64,000 nucleotides of DNA from Bordetella genomosp. 13 (GTDB lineage Bacteria > Pseudomonadota > Gammaproteobacteria > Burkholderiales > Burkholderiaceae_B), in assembly GCF_002119665.1 (NCBI RefSeq), contig NZ_CP021111.1, positions 558,001-622,000 on the forward strand, in the 5' to 3' direction. The notes beneath the pieces are model-generated. The model saw only the letters and a list, made by a program, of their open reading frames with translations, was not told the DNA's origin and ran no database searches. A program made the translations under genes and the position numbers. Positions 35,913 through 44,510 of the stretch are shown here, in pieces. The first letter of the stretch is position 1; the number at the start of each line of letters is the position of its first letter.

Positions 35913-37229
35913 TCAAGCCTCGATACGCTCCACCTTGCCCACCAGCAGGATGTACGACAGCGCGCCCAGCAGCGCCAGCGTGGACACGTACACGATGGCG
36001 GGCGCGAAGTTGTCCTTGGACACCAGCAGTCCGATCACGATGGGAGTGCAGATGGACGACAGGTTGCCCACGAAGTTGAACACGCCGCCCGTCAGACCCA
36101 GCAGCCGCTCGGGCGCCAGCGTGGACACCAGCGACCACGTGATCGACGCCAGGCCGTTGCCGAAGAACGCCACCGCCAGGAAGAAGATCACCCACGAGGT
36201 GGAATCGGTGTAGTTGGCGCCGATCATGCTGGTGGAGATGAGCAGGCCCAGGATGATGGGCAGCTTGCGGGCCACACCCAGGCTGGCGCCGCGCCGGACC
36301 AGGAAGTCGGACACCACGCCGGAGCACAGCACGCCGATGAACGCGGCCAGGAAGGGCACGGAGGCCAGGAAGCCCGACTTGATGAAGTCCATGCCGCGGT
36401 ACTTCACCAGATAGGTGGGGAACCAGGTCAGGAAGAACCACAGCGTGGAGGTCAGGCAGAACTGGCCCAGGTACACCCCCCACAGCTTGCGCTTGGACAT
36501 CACCAGGCCCAGGTCGCTCCAGCTGAAGGGCTCCTTCTTCTTCTCGGCCACGCGCTGGTTCAGGTCGATGACGCCGCCGCCCTGCTGGATCAGGTCGAGT
36601 TCGGCCTGGTTCGCGCCCTTGAACTGGCGCGGCTCGCGGTACACCAGGTACCAGACCACGCCCCACACGATGCCGATCAGGCCCGTGCTGACGAACACCA
36701 TGTGCCAGCCGTACGCGTGCTGCAGCCAGGCCAGCACCGGCGTGAGAAAGGCCAGGCCCACGAACTGGCCCGAGGTGTAGAAGGCGATGGCGGAGGCGCG
36801 TTCCTTCTCGGGAAACCATGCGGTGACGACGCGGTTGTTGATCGGGTACGCCGGGGCTTCCAGCGCGCCGACGGCCAGGCGCAGCACGAACAGCGCGATG
36901 AAGCTGGTGGCGAAGCCCATGACGAAGGTGGCGGCCGACCACAGGATCAGCGCCAGCGCGTACAGCACGCGCGGCGCGACGCGGTCGACCAGCCAGCCGC
37001 CGGGAATCTGCATGGCGGCGTAGGTCCAGCCGAAGGCCGACAGGATCAGGCCTTCGTGCACCGTGTCCAGGCCCAGTTCATCGCGCAGCGCGGGCGCGGC
37101 GATGGACAGGTTGCTGCGGTCCAGATAGTTGATGACCACGGTGATAAACAGCATCACCATGATGATGTAGCGGCTGCGCGTCGGCTGTTGCGCGGCTGCG
37201 CCGACGTGCGTGGAAGCGGACGTGGACAC
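35913..37229 (-). CDS. dgoT: MFS anion:cation symporter, probable D-galactonate transporter
   Basis: A 438-residue major-facilitator protein with twelve hydrophobic segments, belonging to the ACS family (galactonate, glucarate, hexuronate). Family landmarks are NYLDRSNLSIAAPALRDELG (in parts, about 34-53), GGWLVDRVAPR (about 76-86) and the central loop rich in Glu/Lys. The substrate is inferred from the downstream position behind dgoD, dgoA and dgoK in the same direction. It starts at GTG 37229 with a good GAGGAGA site, 35 bp after dgoD. Confidence 0.82.
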   Translation of the reverse strand: MSTSASTHVGAAAQQPTRSRYIIMVMLFITVVINYLDRSNLSIAAPALRDELGLDTVHEGLILSAFGWTYAAMQIPGGWLVDRVAPRVLYALALILWSAATFVMGFATSFIALFVLRLAVGALEAPAYPINNRVVTAWFPEKERASAIAFYTSGQFVGLAFLTPVLAWLQHAYGWHMVFVSTGLIGIVWGVVWYLVYREPRQFKGANQAELDLIQQGGGVIDLNQRVAEKKKEPFSWSDLGLVMSKRKLWGVYLGQFCLTSTLWFFLTWFPTYLVKYRGMDFIKSGFLASVPFLAAFIGVLCSGVVSDFLVRRGASLGVARKLPIILGLLISTSMIGANYTDSTSWVIFFLAVAFFGNGLASITWSLVSTLAPERLLGLTGGVFNFVGNLSSICTPIVIGLLVSKDNFAPAIVYVSTLALLGALSYILLVGKVERIEA

Positions 37230-37264
37230 GGGTGTCTCCTCGAAAGCGCGGTTTGATTATTTGC

Positions 37265-38413
37265 TTACCACTCGGCGAAGCTGCCGTCGGCGTGGCGCCA
37301 GATGGGATTGCGCCAACGGTGGCCCGTCGTGGCGCGTTCCTTCACGTACTCTTCGTTCACCTCGATGCCCAGGCCGGGCCCTTGCGGAATGGTGACCATG
37401 CCGTCGCGGTAGGCAAAGGCATCGCGGTTCACGACGTAGTCGAGCAGGTCGTTGGCCGCGTTGTAGTGAATGCCCAGGCTCTGCTCCTGGATGAAGGCGT
37501 TGTAGCAGCCGGCGTCGATCTGCAGGCAGGTGGCCAGCGCGATCGGACCCAGCGGACAATGCAGCGCAAGGGCCACGTCGTACGCTTCCGCCATGGCGGC
37601 GATCTTGCGCGTCTCGGTGATGCCGCCCGCATGCGAAGGATCGGGCTGGATGATGTCGACGTAGCCTTCCGACAGGATGCGCTTGAAGTCCCAGCGCGAG
37701 TACAGCCGCTCGCCCAGTGCGATGGGCGTGGAGCTCAGCGGCGCCAGTTCCTTCAGGGCCTCGTAGTGTTCGCTCAGCACGGGCTCCTCGATGAACATGA
37801 GCTTGTACGGCTCGAGTTCCTTGATCAGCACCTTGGCCATGGGCTTGTGCACGCGGCCGTGGAAGTCCACGCCGATGCCCACGTTCGGGCCCACCGCATC
37901 GCGCACCGCCGCCACGTTGGCCAGGCACTTCTCGACCTTGTCGTGCGTGTCGATGTACTGCAGTTCTTCGGTGCCGTTCATCTTGACGGCGGTGAAGCCG
38001 CGCTCGACGGCGCCCTTGGCCGCGGCGGCGGTATCGGCCGGGCGGTCGCCGCCGATCCACGAGTACACGCGGATGCGGTCGCGCACGTTGCCGCCCAGCA
38101 GCTGCGACACCGGCACGCCCAGGTCCTTGCCCTTGATGTCCCACAGCGCCTGGTCGATGCCGGCCAGCGCGCTCATGTGGATGGCGCCGCCGCGGTAGAA
38201 GCCGCCGCGGTACAGCACGGTCCAGTGGTCCTCGATGTTGCGCGGGTCCTTGCCGACCAGGTAGTCGGCCAGTTCCTCGACCGCGGCGGCCACGGAATGC
38301 GCACGGCCTTCGACCACGGGTTCGCCCCAGCCCACGATGCCCGCGTCGGTCTCGATCTTCAGGAAGCACCACCGCGGCGGCACGATGTAGGTGGTGAGTT
38401 TGGTGATCTTCAT
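37265..38413 (-). CDS. dgoD: D-galactonate dehydratase
   Basis: A 382-residue enolase-superfamily enzyme converting D-galactonate to 2-dehydro-3-deoxy-D-galactonate. It starts [22 protein letters not shown] (in parts). The metal ligands lie on successive barrel strands: Asp in GVDFHGR (about 182-188), Glu in FIEEPVL, Glu in ALGERLY. The catalytic histidines are expected in DFHGR and LHCPLGP (about 285-291), both present. The start ATG overlaps the dgoA stop (ATGA), giving translational coupling. GGAGAC lies upstream. Confidence 0.93.
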   Translation of the reverse strand: MKITKLTTYIVPPRWCFLKIETDAGIVGWGEPVVEGRAHSVAAAVEELADYLVGKDPRNIEDHWTVLYRGGFYRGGAIHMSALAGIDQALWDIKGKDLGVPVSQLLGGNVRDRIRVYSWIGGDRPADTAAAAKGAVERGFTAVKMNGTEELQYIDTHDKVEKCLANVAAVRDAVGPNVGIGVDFHGRVHKPMAKVLIKELEPYKLMFIEEPVLSEHYEALKELAPLSSTPIALGERLYSRWDFKRILSEGYVDIIQPDPSHAGGITETRKIAAMAEAYDVALALHCPLGPIALATCLQIDAGCYNAFIQEQSLGIHYNAANDLLDYVVNRDAFAYRDGMVTIPQGPGLGIEVNEEYVKERATTGHRWRNPIWRHADGSFAEW

Positions 38414-39063
38414 GCTTGGGTCTCCTGACTGGAAAGCGCCTGCTGCCATGCGGCTACGAAAGACTCGGCGCGCTGGGCGACGTCGGCGGCGGTGTAGCCG
38501 GGTTTGTAGAGGGCCGAGCCCAGGCCGAAGCCGCTGGCTCCGGCCTGCACATAGGGGGCCATGGTTTCGGGGGTGATGCCGCCCACGGGAATCAGCCCGA
38601 CGGGCTTGCGCAGCACGGCGCGCCAGGCTTTCACCACGGCGGGGCCGAGCTGCTCGGCGGGAAACAGCTTCAGCGCGTCGGCCCCAGCGGCCAGCGCGGC
38701 ATAGGCTTCGGTGGGCGTGGCCACGCCGGGCGTGCAGGCCATGCCGGCGTTCTTGGCCGCGCCGATCACCGCCGGGTCGCTGTGCGGCATGACGATGAGC
38801 TCGCCGCCGGCGTCACGGATCTTCGTGCAATCGTCGGGATCCAGCACCGTGCCGGCGCCGATCACGCAATCGATGGCCAGCGCCTCGCGCATCAGGCGGA
38901 TGCTCTGCAGCGGTTCGGGGGAATTCAGCGGCACCTCGATCACGCGAAAGCCCGCGTCGTACAGGGCCTGGCCGACCTCGACGGATTCTTCGGGCCGCAT
39001 GCCGCGCAGGATGGCGACGAGCCCGCAGTGGGCCATGGCGGTTTGCAGGGCGGAATGCATCAT
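38410..39063 (-). CDS. dgoA: 2-dehydro-3-deoxy-6-phosphogalactonate aldolase
   Basis: A 217-residue class I aldolase (KDPGal aldolase, Eda relative) splitting KDPGal into pyruvate and glyceraldehyde 3-phosphate. Motifs are [11 protein letters not shown] (about 16-26), the Glu in [17 protein letters not shown] (about 69-76) and the Schiff-base lysine in [14 protein letters not shown] (about 129-142). The start at 39063 has AAGGAG upstream. It sits between dgoK (10 bp away) and dgoD (4-nt overlap), so the operon runs dgoK-dgoA-dgoD-dgoT. Confidence 0.93.
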   Translation of the reverse strand: MMHSALQTAMAHCGLVAILRGMRPEESVEVGQALYDAGFRVIEVPLNSPEPLQSIRLMREALAIDCVIGAGTVLDPDDCTKIRDAGGELIVMPHSDPAVIGAAKNAGMACTPGVATPTEAYAALAAGADALKLFPAEQLGPAVVKAWRAVLRKPVGLIPVGGITPETMAPYVQAGASGFGLGSALYKPGYTAADVAQRAESFVAAWQQALSSQETQA

Positions 39064-39073
39064 GGGCGCTCCT

Positions 39074-40063
39074 TCAGGATTGGGTTGAGACCAGGCCGGC
39101 CGCCAGCGCCACGCGCCACAGGCCGCGCTCGGTCGCGTGTTCCGCGACTTCGGGCGAGCCCAGGCCGTAATGCTGCGCGGCCAGGCCATAGCGCCGGCAC
39201 AGCGACGCCTCGCCGCAGAACACGATGCGCGACGGCTCGCCGCGCGTACGCACCAGGTCCGCCAGGGCAGCGATCTCGTGGCCGATCAGGAGGCCCGACA
39301 GGTATTCGGCCTGGGCGTGTCCAGGCAGTGCGCCCGTGAGGCCCAGCGTGCGGGTGCTGAAGATGGTGGAGAGCACGCCGGCCCGGCCCGCCTCGCTGCC
39401 GGCAACTTTCATGCCGTGCTCGAAGGCCGTCATGTCGGGGGCCGGGGTTTCGCTCATGGTGCGGCCCAGAATGGTGTGGCCGCGCAGCGCGGCATATACC
39501 TCGCCGGTCATGAAAGTGTCGAAGTGGGTGACGCCGCCTTGGCGCACGGTGACCCACTTGGAATGCGTGCCGGGCAGTCCGACGAGCACGTCGCCGGCGT
39601 CGTCTCGGCCGAGGGCGCCGAACACCTGGGTCTCTTCGCCGCGCATCACGTTGGGCAGGCCCTGGCGCTGGATCAGGCCGGGCACCAGGTGCACCGGTTG
39701 TCCGCCGGGGCGGTCGATGACGGTAAGCGCGGAACCGATCTGGTCCAGCTGCACAGGCACGTCGAGATAGGCGGCTTCCTTCCAGCCCTGCGCGCTGCCG
39801 ACCATGCCGCTGGCGATGACCGGCGTGCCGGGCTCGGCGCGCAGCCAGTCGCCGCAAGCCTGCTCGAACGCCAGTTCGAACCCGGAAGAGGTCACCGCGG
39901 GCGCCGCGCCCACCGAAACCGATTGCGGCAGCCGCATGATGCCCCAGGGCAGATGGCGGGTGTCCAGGATCGCGCCGTTGTCGCCGAGGCGATAGGCCCG
40001 CAGGGAGGACGTGCCCCAGTCCAGCGCGATCAGGCGCGCGCGTCCGGGAAGGGCGGAATTCAT
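39074..40063 (-). CDS. dgoK: 2-dehydro-3-deoxygalactonokinase
   Basis: A 329-residue sugar-acid kinase of the DgoK family, phosphorylating 2-dehydro-3-deoxygalactonate before aldol cleavage. The actin-like phosphate loop is at the N-terminus (ALDWGTSSLRAYRL, about 13-26). GTHSKWV (about 155-161) and MTGEVYAALRGHTILG (in parts, about 173-188) are diagnostic. It is the first gene of the catabolic operon, with 184 bp to the divergent IclR regulator. Its ribosome site is weak. Confidence 0.92.
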   Translation of the reverse strand: MNSALPGRARLIALDWGTSSLRAYRLGDNGAILDTRHLPWGIMRLPQSVSVGAAPAVTSSGFELAFEQACGDWLRAEPGTPVIASGMVGSAQGWKEAAYLDVPVQLDQIGSALTVIDRPGGQPVHLVPGLIQRQGLPNVMRGEETQVFGALGRDDAGDVLVGLPGTHSKWVTVRQGGVTHFDTFMTGEVYAALRGHTILGRTMSETPAPDMTAFEHGMKVAGSEAGRAGVLSTIFSTRTLGLTGALPGHAQAEYLSGLLIGHEIAALADLVRTRGEPSRIVFCGEASLCRRYGLAAQHYGLGSPEVAEHATERGLWRVALAAGLVSTQS

Positions 40064-40193
40064 GAGTCGTCTCGTTTATGCGGCCAGGCGCTGCCAGATC
40101 CGCGGTGTAGTTCTGGGTACGGCGCTGCGGCGCCGTGTCCGTTCCGGCCGAATTCTAGAGGAGTCATGGAAAAATCTCAAAAATAGGAATTAA

Positions 40194-40210
40194 ATCCCAT
40201 ATATAGGGAT
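40194..40210. promoter_or_regulatory. AT-rich palindrome between dgoK and the IclR gene
   Basis: ATCCC-ATATATA-GGGAT is a symmetrical dyad in a conspicuously AT-rich stretch (about 40165-40215) of the divergent spacer, 38 bp before the regulator ATG. It is the best candidate for the IclR-family operator and promoter region. Confidence 0.6.
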
Positions 40211-40247
40211 GATATGATGCGTGGCGCGCGTCGAGCGCGGAGGATCC

Positions 40248-41045
40248 ATGGCACGTTCTTCATTTCCCCCCGACGGCGAGGCCGCCGCGCCCACCGGTAC
40301 GCAAACGCTGTTCCGCGGCCTGGCCGTCATCCAGGCGGTGGCCGAGGGCGCCCGCAACCTGAAGGTGTTGTCCGCGCGCGTGGGCGCCGCCCGCAGCACC
40401 ACGCACCGGCTGGCCAGTTGCCTGGTGCAGGAGCGCTATCTGCGCGTGATGCCCGGCGTGGGCTACGTGTTGGGCCCGCGGCTCATCGAGCTGGGCTTCC
40501 AGGCTCGCGAAGCGATACCGCTGGCCACGCTGGCGCGCCCCTATCTCGACCGCCTCGCGCATGACACCGGAGACACCATTCATCTGGCGGTCCGCGACAA
40601 TGACGAAGTGCTCTACCTGGAAAAAATTCCCGGCAAGAAAGGCCTGGAGATGCGATCCCGCGTCGGCCACCGCATGCCCATGACGGCGACAGGCGTCGGC
40701 AAGGCCCTGCTGCTGGACGCCGACGAGGCCCAGTGGCGGGCGCTGTACGACATCGGCGCGCCGGTGTCGGGCAATGCACCCGGAGCCAGGCAGGGATGGG
40801 ATGCCTTCAGGGCACGCATGGCTGAATACGCGGTCGCGGGCCATGCCTTCGATCTGGAAGACAATGAGCCCTCCATCCGCTGCGTCGCCGCGCCCGTGCG
40901 CGACATGACGGGCGGCATCGTGGCGGCGATCAGCGTGTCCAGCACGGTGCCGTACCTGTCACTGGAGCGCATGTGGGAACTGGCACCGCAGGTCCGCCAG
41001 GCGGCGGCCGGCATTTCGGCGGAATTGGGTTTCGGCCTGCGTTGA
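40248..41045 (+). CDS. dgoR: IclR-family regulator of the galactonate operon
   Basis: A 265-residue IclR-type protein. The winged HTH (about 20-75) contains LFRGLAVIQAVAEGARNLKVLSARVG and AARSTTHRLASCLVQ (in parts). The effector domain follows, with TGVGKALL (about 143-150) and the Cys-containing core SIRCVAAPVRDMTGG (about 213-227). Such proteins usually repress sugar-acid operons until the substrate or an intermediate binds. I use ATG 40248 because GGAGG precedes it; a GTG at 40221 lies upstream in frame. The symbol is by role; E. coli DgoR is a GntR protein, so this is a functional analogue. Confidence 0.85.
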   Translation: MARSSFPPDGEAAAPTGTQTLFRGLAVIQAVAEGARNLKVLSARVGAARSTTHRLASCLVQERYLRVMPGVGYVLGPRLIELGFQAREAIPLATLARPYLDRLAHDTGDTIHLAVRDNDEVLYLEKIPGKKGLEMRSRVGHRMPMTATGVGKALLLDADEAQWRALYDIGAPVSGNAPGARQGWDAFRARMAEYAVAGHAFDLEDNEPSIRCVAAPVRDMTGGIVAAISVSSTVPYLSLERMWELAPQVRQAAAGISAELGFGLR

Positions 41046-41082
41046 CGGCGCTACCGCGGTCCTACTCGAAGCGAGGGTATCG

Positions 41083-41949
41083 ATGAAAGAGTTGAGGGCA
41101 TTACGCCGAGCGGCCGCGCTGCTGCTGGCGCTGGCATGCGGGCCGGCGCCGGCGGCGCAGGTGCTGCATACCGAACGATCGGAATACGCGCCGGTGGTGG
41201 TCTACGACACCGGCGACGGGCAGCGCTGCCTGTCGTTCGGCCAGGCCGATACCGACGCCCGGCAGACCTGCATCTACGTCGACGGCTCGCCGCGCATGCC
41301 GTTCACCTACACGCGCATGATGATGTCCACCCTGCTGGTGCAGCCCGAGCCGTCGCGCATACTGATCATCGGCCTCGGCGGCGGCACGCTGCCCAAGGCG
41401 CTGGGCGAGGTGCTGCCCGCGGCCGAGATCGACGTGGTCGAGATCGACCCGGCGGTGGATCGCGTGGCCCGCGCGTGGTTCGGCTTTCGCGTGTCGGAAC
41501 GCGTGAGGGTGCACCACGAGGACGGCCGCGCCTTCGTCGAACGGCGCGTGCGCGAAGGCGGGCGCTACGACCTGATCCTGATCGACGCCTTCGACGCCGA
41601 CTACATTCCCCGCCACCTGACCACGCTCGAATTTCTGCAGCAGGTGCGCGCGCTGTTGTCGCCGCAGGGCGTGGCGGCGGCCAACACGTTCTCGAACAGC
41701 GATTTCTACGATCGCGAGTCGGCCACCTATGCCGGCGTGTTCGAATCCGCTTTCAACCTGCGCGCCAACAATCGCGTCATCATCGCCGTCAACGGCCCGC
41801 TGCCGGACGACGCGGCCCTGGCGCGCAACGAGGCGCGCTGGGCCAAGCCGCTGGAGCGCTATGGCGTGGATCTCGAGCGCGAACGCGAGCGGTTCCAGCG
41901 CGGGCTGACATTTCCGGAAGGCACCCAGGTTTTGCGCGACGGCGGCTGA
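41083..41949 (+). CDS. Spermidine-synthase-like protein with an N-terminal signal
   Basis: A 288-residue protein with the SAM-dependent Rossmann fold of polyamine synthases: nucleotide loop IIGLGGGTLPKAL (about 92-104), acidic VVEIDP (about 120-125) and LILIDAFDADYIP (about 163-175). True spermidine synthases have a DSSDP-type catalytic block that is altered here, so polyamine synthesis is doubtful. The first 25 residues (MKELRALRRAAALLLALACGPAPAAQ, in parts) look like a Sec signal or lipoprotein-like signal, which is odd for a SAM enzyme. It begins 37 bp after the IclR gene; no functional link is visible. Confidence 0.75.
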   Translation: MKELRALRRAAALLLALACGPAPAAQVLHTERSEYAPVVVYDTGDGQRCLSFGQADTDARQTCIYVDGSPRMPFTYTRMMMSTLLVQPEPSRILIIGLGGGTLPKALGEVLPAAEIDVVEIDPAVDRVARAWFGFRVSERVRVHHEDGRAFVERRVREGGRYDLILIDAFDADYIPRHLTTLEFLQQVRALLSPQGVAAANTFSNSDFYDRESATYAGVFESAFNLRANNRVIIAVNGPLPDDAALARNEARWAKPLERYGVDLERERERFQRGLTFPEGTQVLRDGG

Positions 41950-41988
41950 AGACTGCAGTCTTCGGGCGCATCGCGCGCCAGGCGGCGC

Positions 41989-42612
41989 TCACGCCAGCGG
42001 CAGCGTCAGCACGCCTTGCGTGGCGGGGCGCATCATCAGCCTGCGGTACCAGGCCGATATGGCCGGCGTCGGCGGATGCTGCACGCCGGGCAGGCCCAGC
42101 CAACGGTGCGCGGCGCAGCCCAGCACGATGTCGGCCATGGTGAAGCGCGACCCCGTCACGTAGTCCTTGCCCTGCAGGGCGTCCTCGAGCACCATCGCGC
42201 GCTTGACGGACAGTTCGAAGGAAGCCTGGATGGCGGCGGCATCGCGCTGCGCCTCGGGCGTGCGCACCAGGCCCAGGAAGGCCCGCAGCATCGAGGGCTG
42301 CCATTCGGTGGCCTGCCAGTCCATCCAGCGGTCCGCGTCGGCACGGCCGACGTGGCCGGCGGGGCTGAGCGTGCCCTCGCCGTAGCGGGCCGACAGATAG
42401 CGCACGATGGCGTTGGACTCCCACAGCACGAAGCCGCCGTCGTCGATCACCGGAATCTGGCGGTTCGGATTCATGCGGAGGAATTCGGGGGTGTCCAGGC
42501 CGCCGTGGGCGCCGCCCGCCGCGGTAAGGATGTGCGGCAGCGCCAGCTCGCGCACGGTCCACAGCACTTTCTGCACATTCACGGAGCTCTGGCGGCCCCA
42601 GATCTTCAGCAT
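41989..42612 (-). CDS. Glutathione S-transferase family protein
   Basis: A 207-residue GST-like protein. The thioredoxin-fold domain (about 1-80) begins MLKIWGRQSSVNVQKVLW, with the SxNVQK active-site region and the cis-Pro motif RQIPVIDDGGFVLWESNAIVRYL (in parts, about 50-72). The all-helical C-terminal domain contains the N-capping block FTMADIVLG (about 157-165). It resembles the Beta/Phi-like GSTs of betaproteobacteria. Substrate unknown. AAGGA precedes the start. The gene is convergent with the spermidine-synthase-like gene. Confidence 0.9.
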   Translation of the reverse strand: MLKIWGRQSSVNVQKVLWTVRELALPHILTAAGGAHGGLDTPEFLRMNPNRQIPVIDDGGFVLWESNAIVRYLSARYGEGTLSPAGHVGRADADRWMDWQATEWQPSMLRAFLGLVRTPEAQRDAAAIQASFELSVKRAMVLEDALQGKDYVTGSRFTMADIVLGCAAHRWLGLPGVQHPPTPAISAWYRRLMMRPATQGVLTLPLA

Positions 42613-42630
42613 GACGATCCTTCGGTCTGG

Positions 42631-43209
42631 TCAGTAGGGCGGCAAGGCGCGCCGCGGGAAACCGCTGTCGCGGCCGAACTTCGCCCACTTGAAGGCCGGC
42701 CCGGGGTCGGTCTTGCGGCCCGGCGCGATGTGTTCGTGGCCTCGCACGTGGGCGATGGGGTGGCGCACCCGCAGCACGCGGGCGAGCCGCGCTAGCGTAG
42801 CGTACTGCGCGTCGGTATAGGGCGTGGTGTCGGCGCCTTCGAGTTCGACGCCCACCGAGAAATCGTTGCAGCGTTCGCGCCCGAGGAAGCACGACGCGCC
42901 GGCATGCCAGGCGCGCGCGTCGGTGGAGGCGAACTGGATCACCGAGCCGTCGCGGCGGATGAAGAAGTGGGCCGAGACGCGCAGGCCGCGCAGGCGTTCC
43001 AGCCAGGGATGGGCGCCATGGTCGAGCCGGTTCAGGAAGAGGTCGGCGACGCACGGGCCTTCGAAGCGGCCCGGAGGCAGACTGATGTTGTGCAGCACCA
43101 GCAGCGACACCTGGGCGTCACGGGGGCGCGCGTCCACGTTGGGAGAAGGCAGCAGCGCGACGGAAGGTCCGGGCGCCAGCCAGCCATGCCGATCCAGGTG
43201 CAAGCGCAT
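42631..43209 (-). CDS. ampD: 1,6-anhydro-N-acetylmuramyl-L-alanine amidase
   Basis: A 192-residue zinc amidase of the AmpD type, recycling anhydro-muropeptides in the cytosol and thereby affecting AmpC induction. Zinc and catalytic residues are in LLVLHNISLPPG (about 35-46), the conserved Glu in VGVELEGAD (about 116-124) and HVRGHEHIAPGRKTDPGPAF (in parts, about 155-174), where His and Asp complete the site. The length equals E. coli AmpD. The start is uncertain between 43209 and 43239, neither with a clear ribosome site. It is followed by the GST gene. Confidence 0.9.
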   Translation of the reverse strand: MRLHLDRHGWLAPGPSVALLPSPNVDARPRDAQVSLLVLHNISLPPGRFEGPCVADLFLNRLDHGAHPWLERLRGLRVSAHFFIRRDGSVIQFASTDARAWHAGASCFLGRERCNDFSVGVELEGADTTPYTDAQYATLARLARVLRVRHPIAHVRGHEHIAPGRKTDPGPAFKWAKFGRDSGFPRRALPPY

Positions 43210-43306
43210 GAGCGACTCGGTTGTTGATCCAGCGGCCATTATGCCGGGGGGCAGGCAGGATGCAAAAAGCCCTGGGAGCAGGGCGCCTGCTGCTTGCCGA
43301 TGGCGC

Positions 43307-43576
43307 TCAGGCGCCCGGGCCCAGTCTTGCGTGCTCCTGGCTGCACCATGAGCGGCCATCGATCTGTACGGCTTCGGAGCGCGGCAGATGGATGCCGCAA
43401 TGGGCGCAACGGACCATGGTTTCGGCCGGCGTGGCCGGGCCACCCTTGCCGCGGACGGGCCGGTCGGCCGCCGGCTGCCGCCCCTTGTCGACGCGCGCCG
43501 CGGCGCGCGCATTGATGATGCGCCATGCGACCAGCACCACTAGCACGATGAGAACCCACAACAGCAGCTTGCTCAC
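43307..43576 (-). CDS. PP0621-like small membrane protein with Cys motif
   Basis: An 89-residue protein with one N-terminal transmembrane helix (LLLWVLIVLVVLVAW) and a small Cys-rich C-terminal domain, VRCAHCGIHLP and WCSQEH, that could bind zinc. The pattern matches the PP0621 family, of unknown function. It starts at GTG one base after the stop codon of the CcsA-like gene, so translation is coupled. This order, beside ffh, is conserved in related betaproteobacteria to my knowledge. Confidence 0.8.
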   Translation of the reverse strand: MSKLLLWVLIVLVVLVAWRIINARAAARVDKGRQPAADRPVRGKGGPATPAETMVRCAHCGIHLPRSEAVQIDGRSWCSQEHARLGPGA

Positions 43577-43577
43577 G

Positions 43578-44423
43578 TCAACCTCTATGCAATATCACTT
43601 CGAGCACGAACCGGCTGCCCGTATAGGCCAGGATCAGCAGGGCAAAGCCGGTAAGCGTCCAGCGCAGCGCCACGCGGCCGCGCCAGCCGCGGATGTGGCG
43701 ACCCAGCAGCAGCACGCCGAAGGTCAGCCACGACAGCAGGGTGAAGACGGTCTTGTGGTCGAAAGGCAGCACCTGGCCCGTGAGGCTGAGCGAGGCCACC
43801 GATCCCAGGCACACCGCCATCGTCAACACCACGAAACCGATCCAGATGACGCGGAACAGCAGTTGTTCCTGCATCAGCAGCGGGGGCTGCACGTCGAGCA
43901 CCCGGCCCACGAGGCCGCGCTCGCCGGGCGCGGCCTGGGGGCGATGCAGGTGCCGGTCGAGCAGCGCCATCAGCGTGGCCTGCAGGGCGGCGATGGTGAT
44001 GAGCCCGTAGGCGGCCAGTGCCACCAGCAGGTGGGCGCGCAGCCAGTTGCTGTCGGCGTGCTGTACATACACGCCCTGCGGAAATACGGCGGCCAGCAGG
44101 GTGACCAGCATGCCGGCCGGCACCAGCAGCAGCTGCAGGCCGTCCAGGCGCACCAGCAGGCTTTCGAGCCAGAACACCACCAGGCCCAGCCAAACGGCCG
44201 CCGACAGCGCCAGCGCCCAGCCCACGAACAGCTGGCCCGAGCCCAGCATCGCCTGGTAGAGGCCGATGCCGTGCAGCACCAGCGCGGCCAGCAGCCACAG
44301 GCGAGCCGTGCGCCCTGCCTGCTCGACGCTGTCCGCGCCCTGCTGCAGCCGGCGGCCCAGCACGACACCCAGCGTCGCGTACGCCAGGGCCGCCCCGGCG
44401 TGAAATACAATGCCTGGTGACAT
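43578..44423 (-). CDS. CcsA/YpjD-like cytochrome c assembly-family membrane protein
   Basis: A 281-residue inner-membrane protein with eight hydrophobic segments. The heme-handling CcsA-type domain occupies the second half: RAHLLVALAAYGLITIAA (about 131-148), SLTGQVLPFDHKTVFTLLSWLTF (in parts, about 225-247) with the conserved His. It belongs to the YpjD/HemX-like branch encoded opposite ffh in many proteobacteria, rather than to full System II CcsA. Its exact role is unsettled. The start ATG lies 87 bp from the ffh start, divergent. Confidence 0.85.
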   Translation of the reverse strand: MSPGIVFHAGAALAYATLGVVLGRRLQQGADSVEQAGRTARLWLLAALVLHGIGLYQAMLGSGQLFVGWALALSAAVWLGLVVFWLESLLVRLDGLQLLLVPAGMLVTLLAAVFPQGVYVQHADSNWLRAHLLVALAAYGLITIAALQATLMALLDRHLHRPQAAPGERGLVGRVLDVQPPLLMQEQLLFRVIWIGFVVLTMAVCLGSVASLSLTGQVLPFDHKTVFTLLSWLTFGVLLLGRHIRGWRGRVALRWTLTGFALLILAYTGSRFVLEVILHRG

Positions 44424-44510
44424 AGAAACCGTCGTTTGGATGGAAGCACGCGGGCGCAGCCGCCCGCCGCAGCTTCGGTTCAGCCGGCTAGTGTAAGCGA
44501 AACGTCTCTC

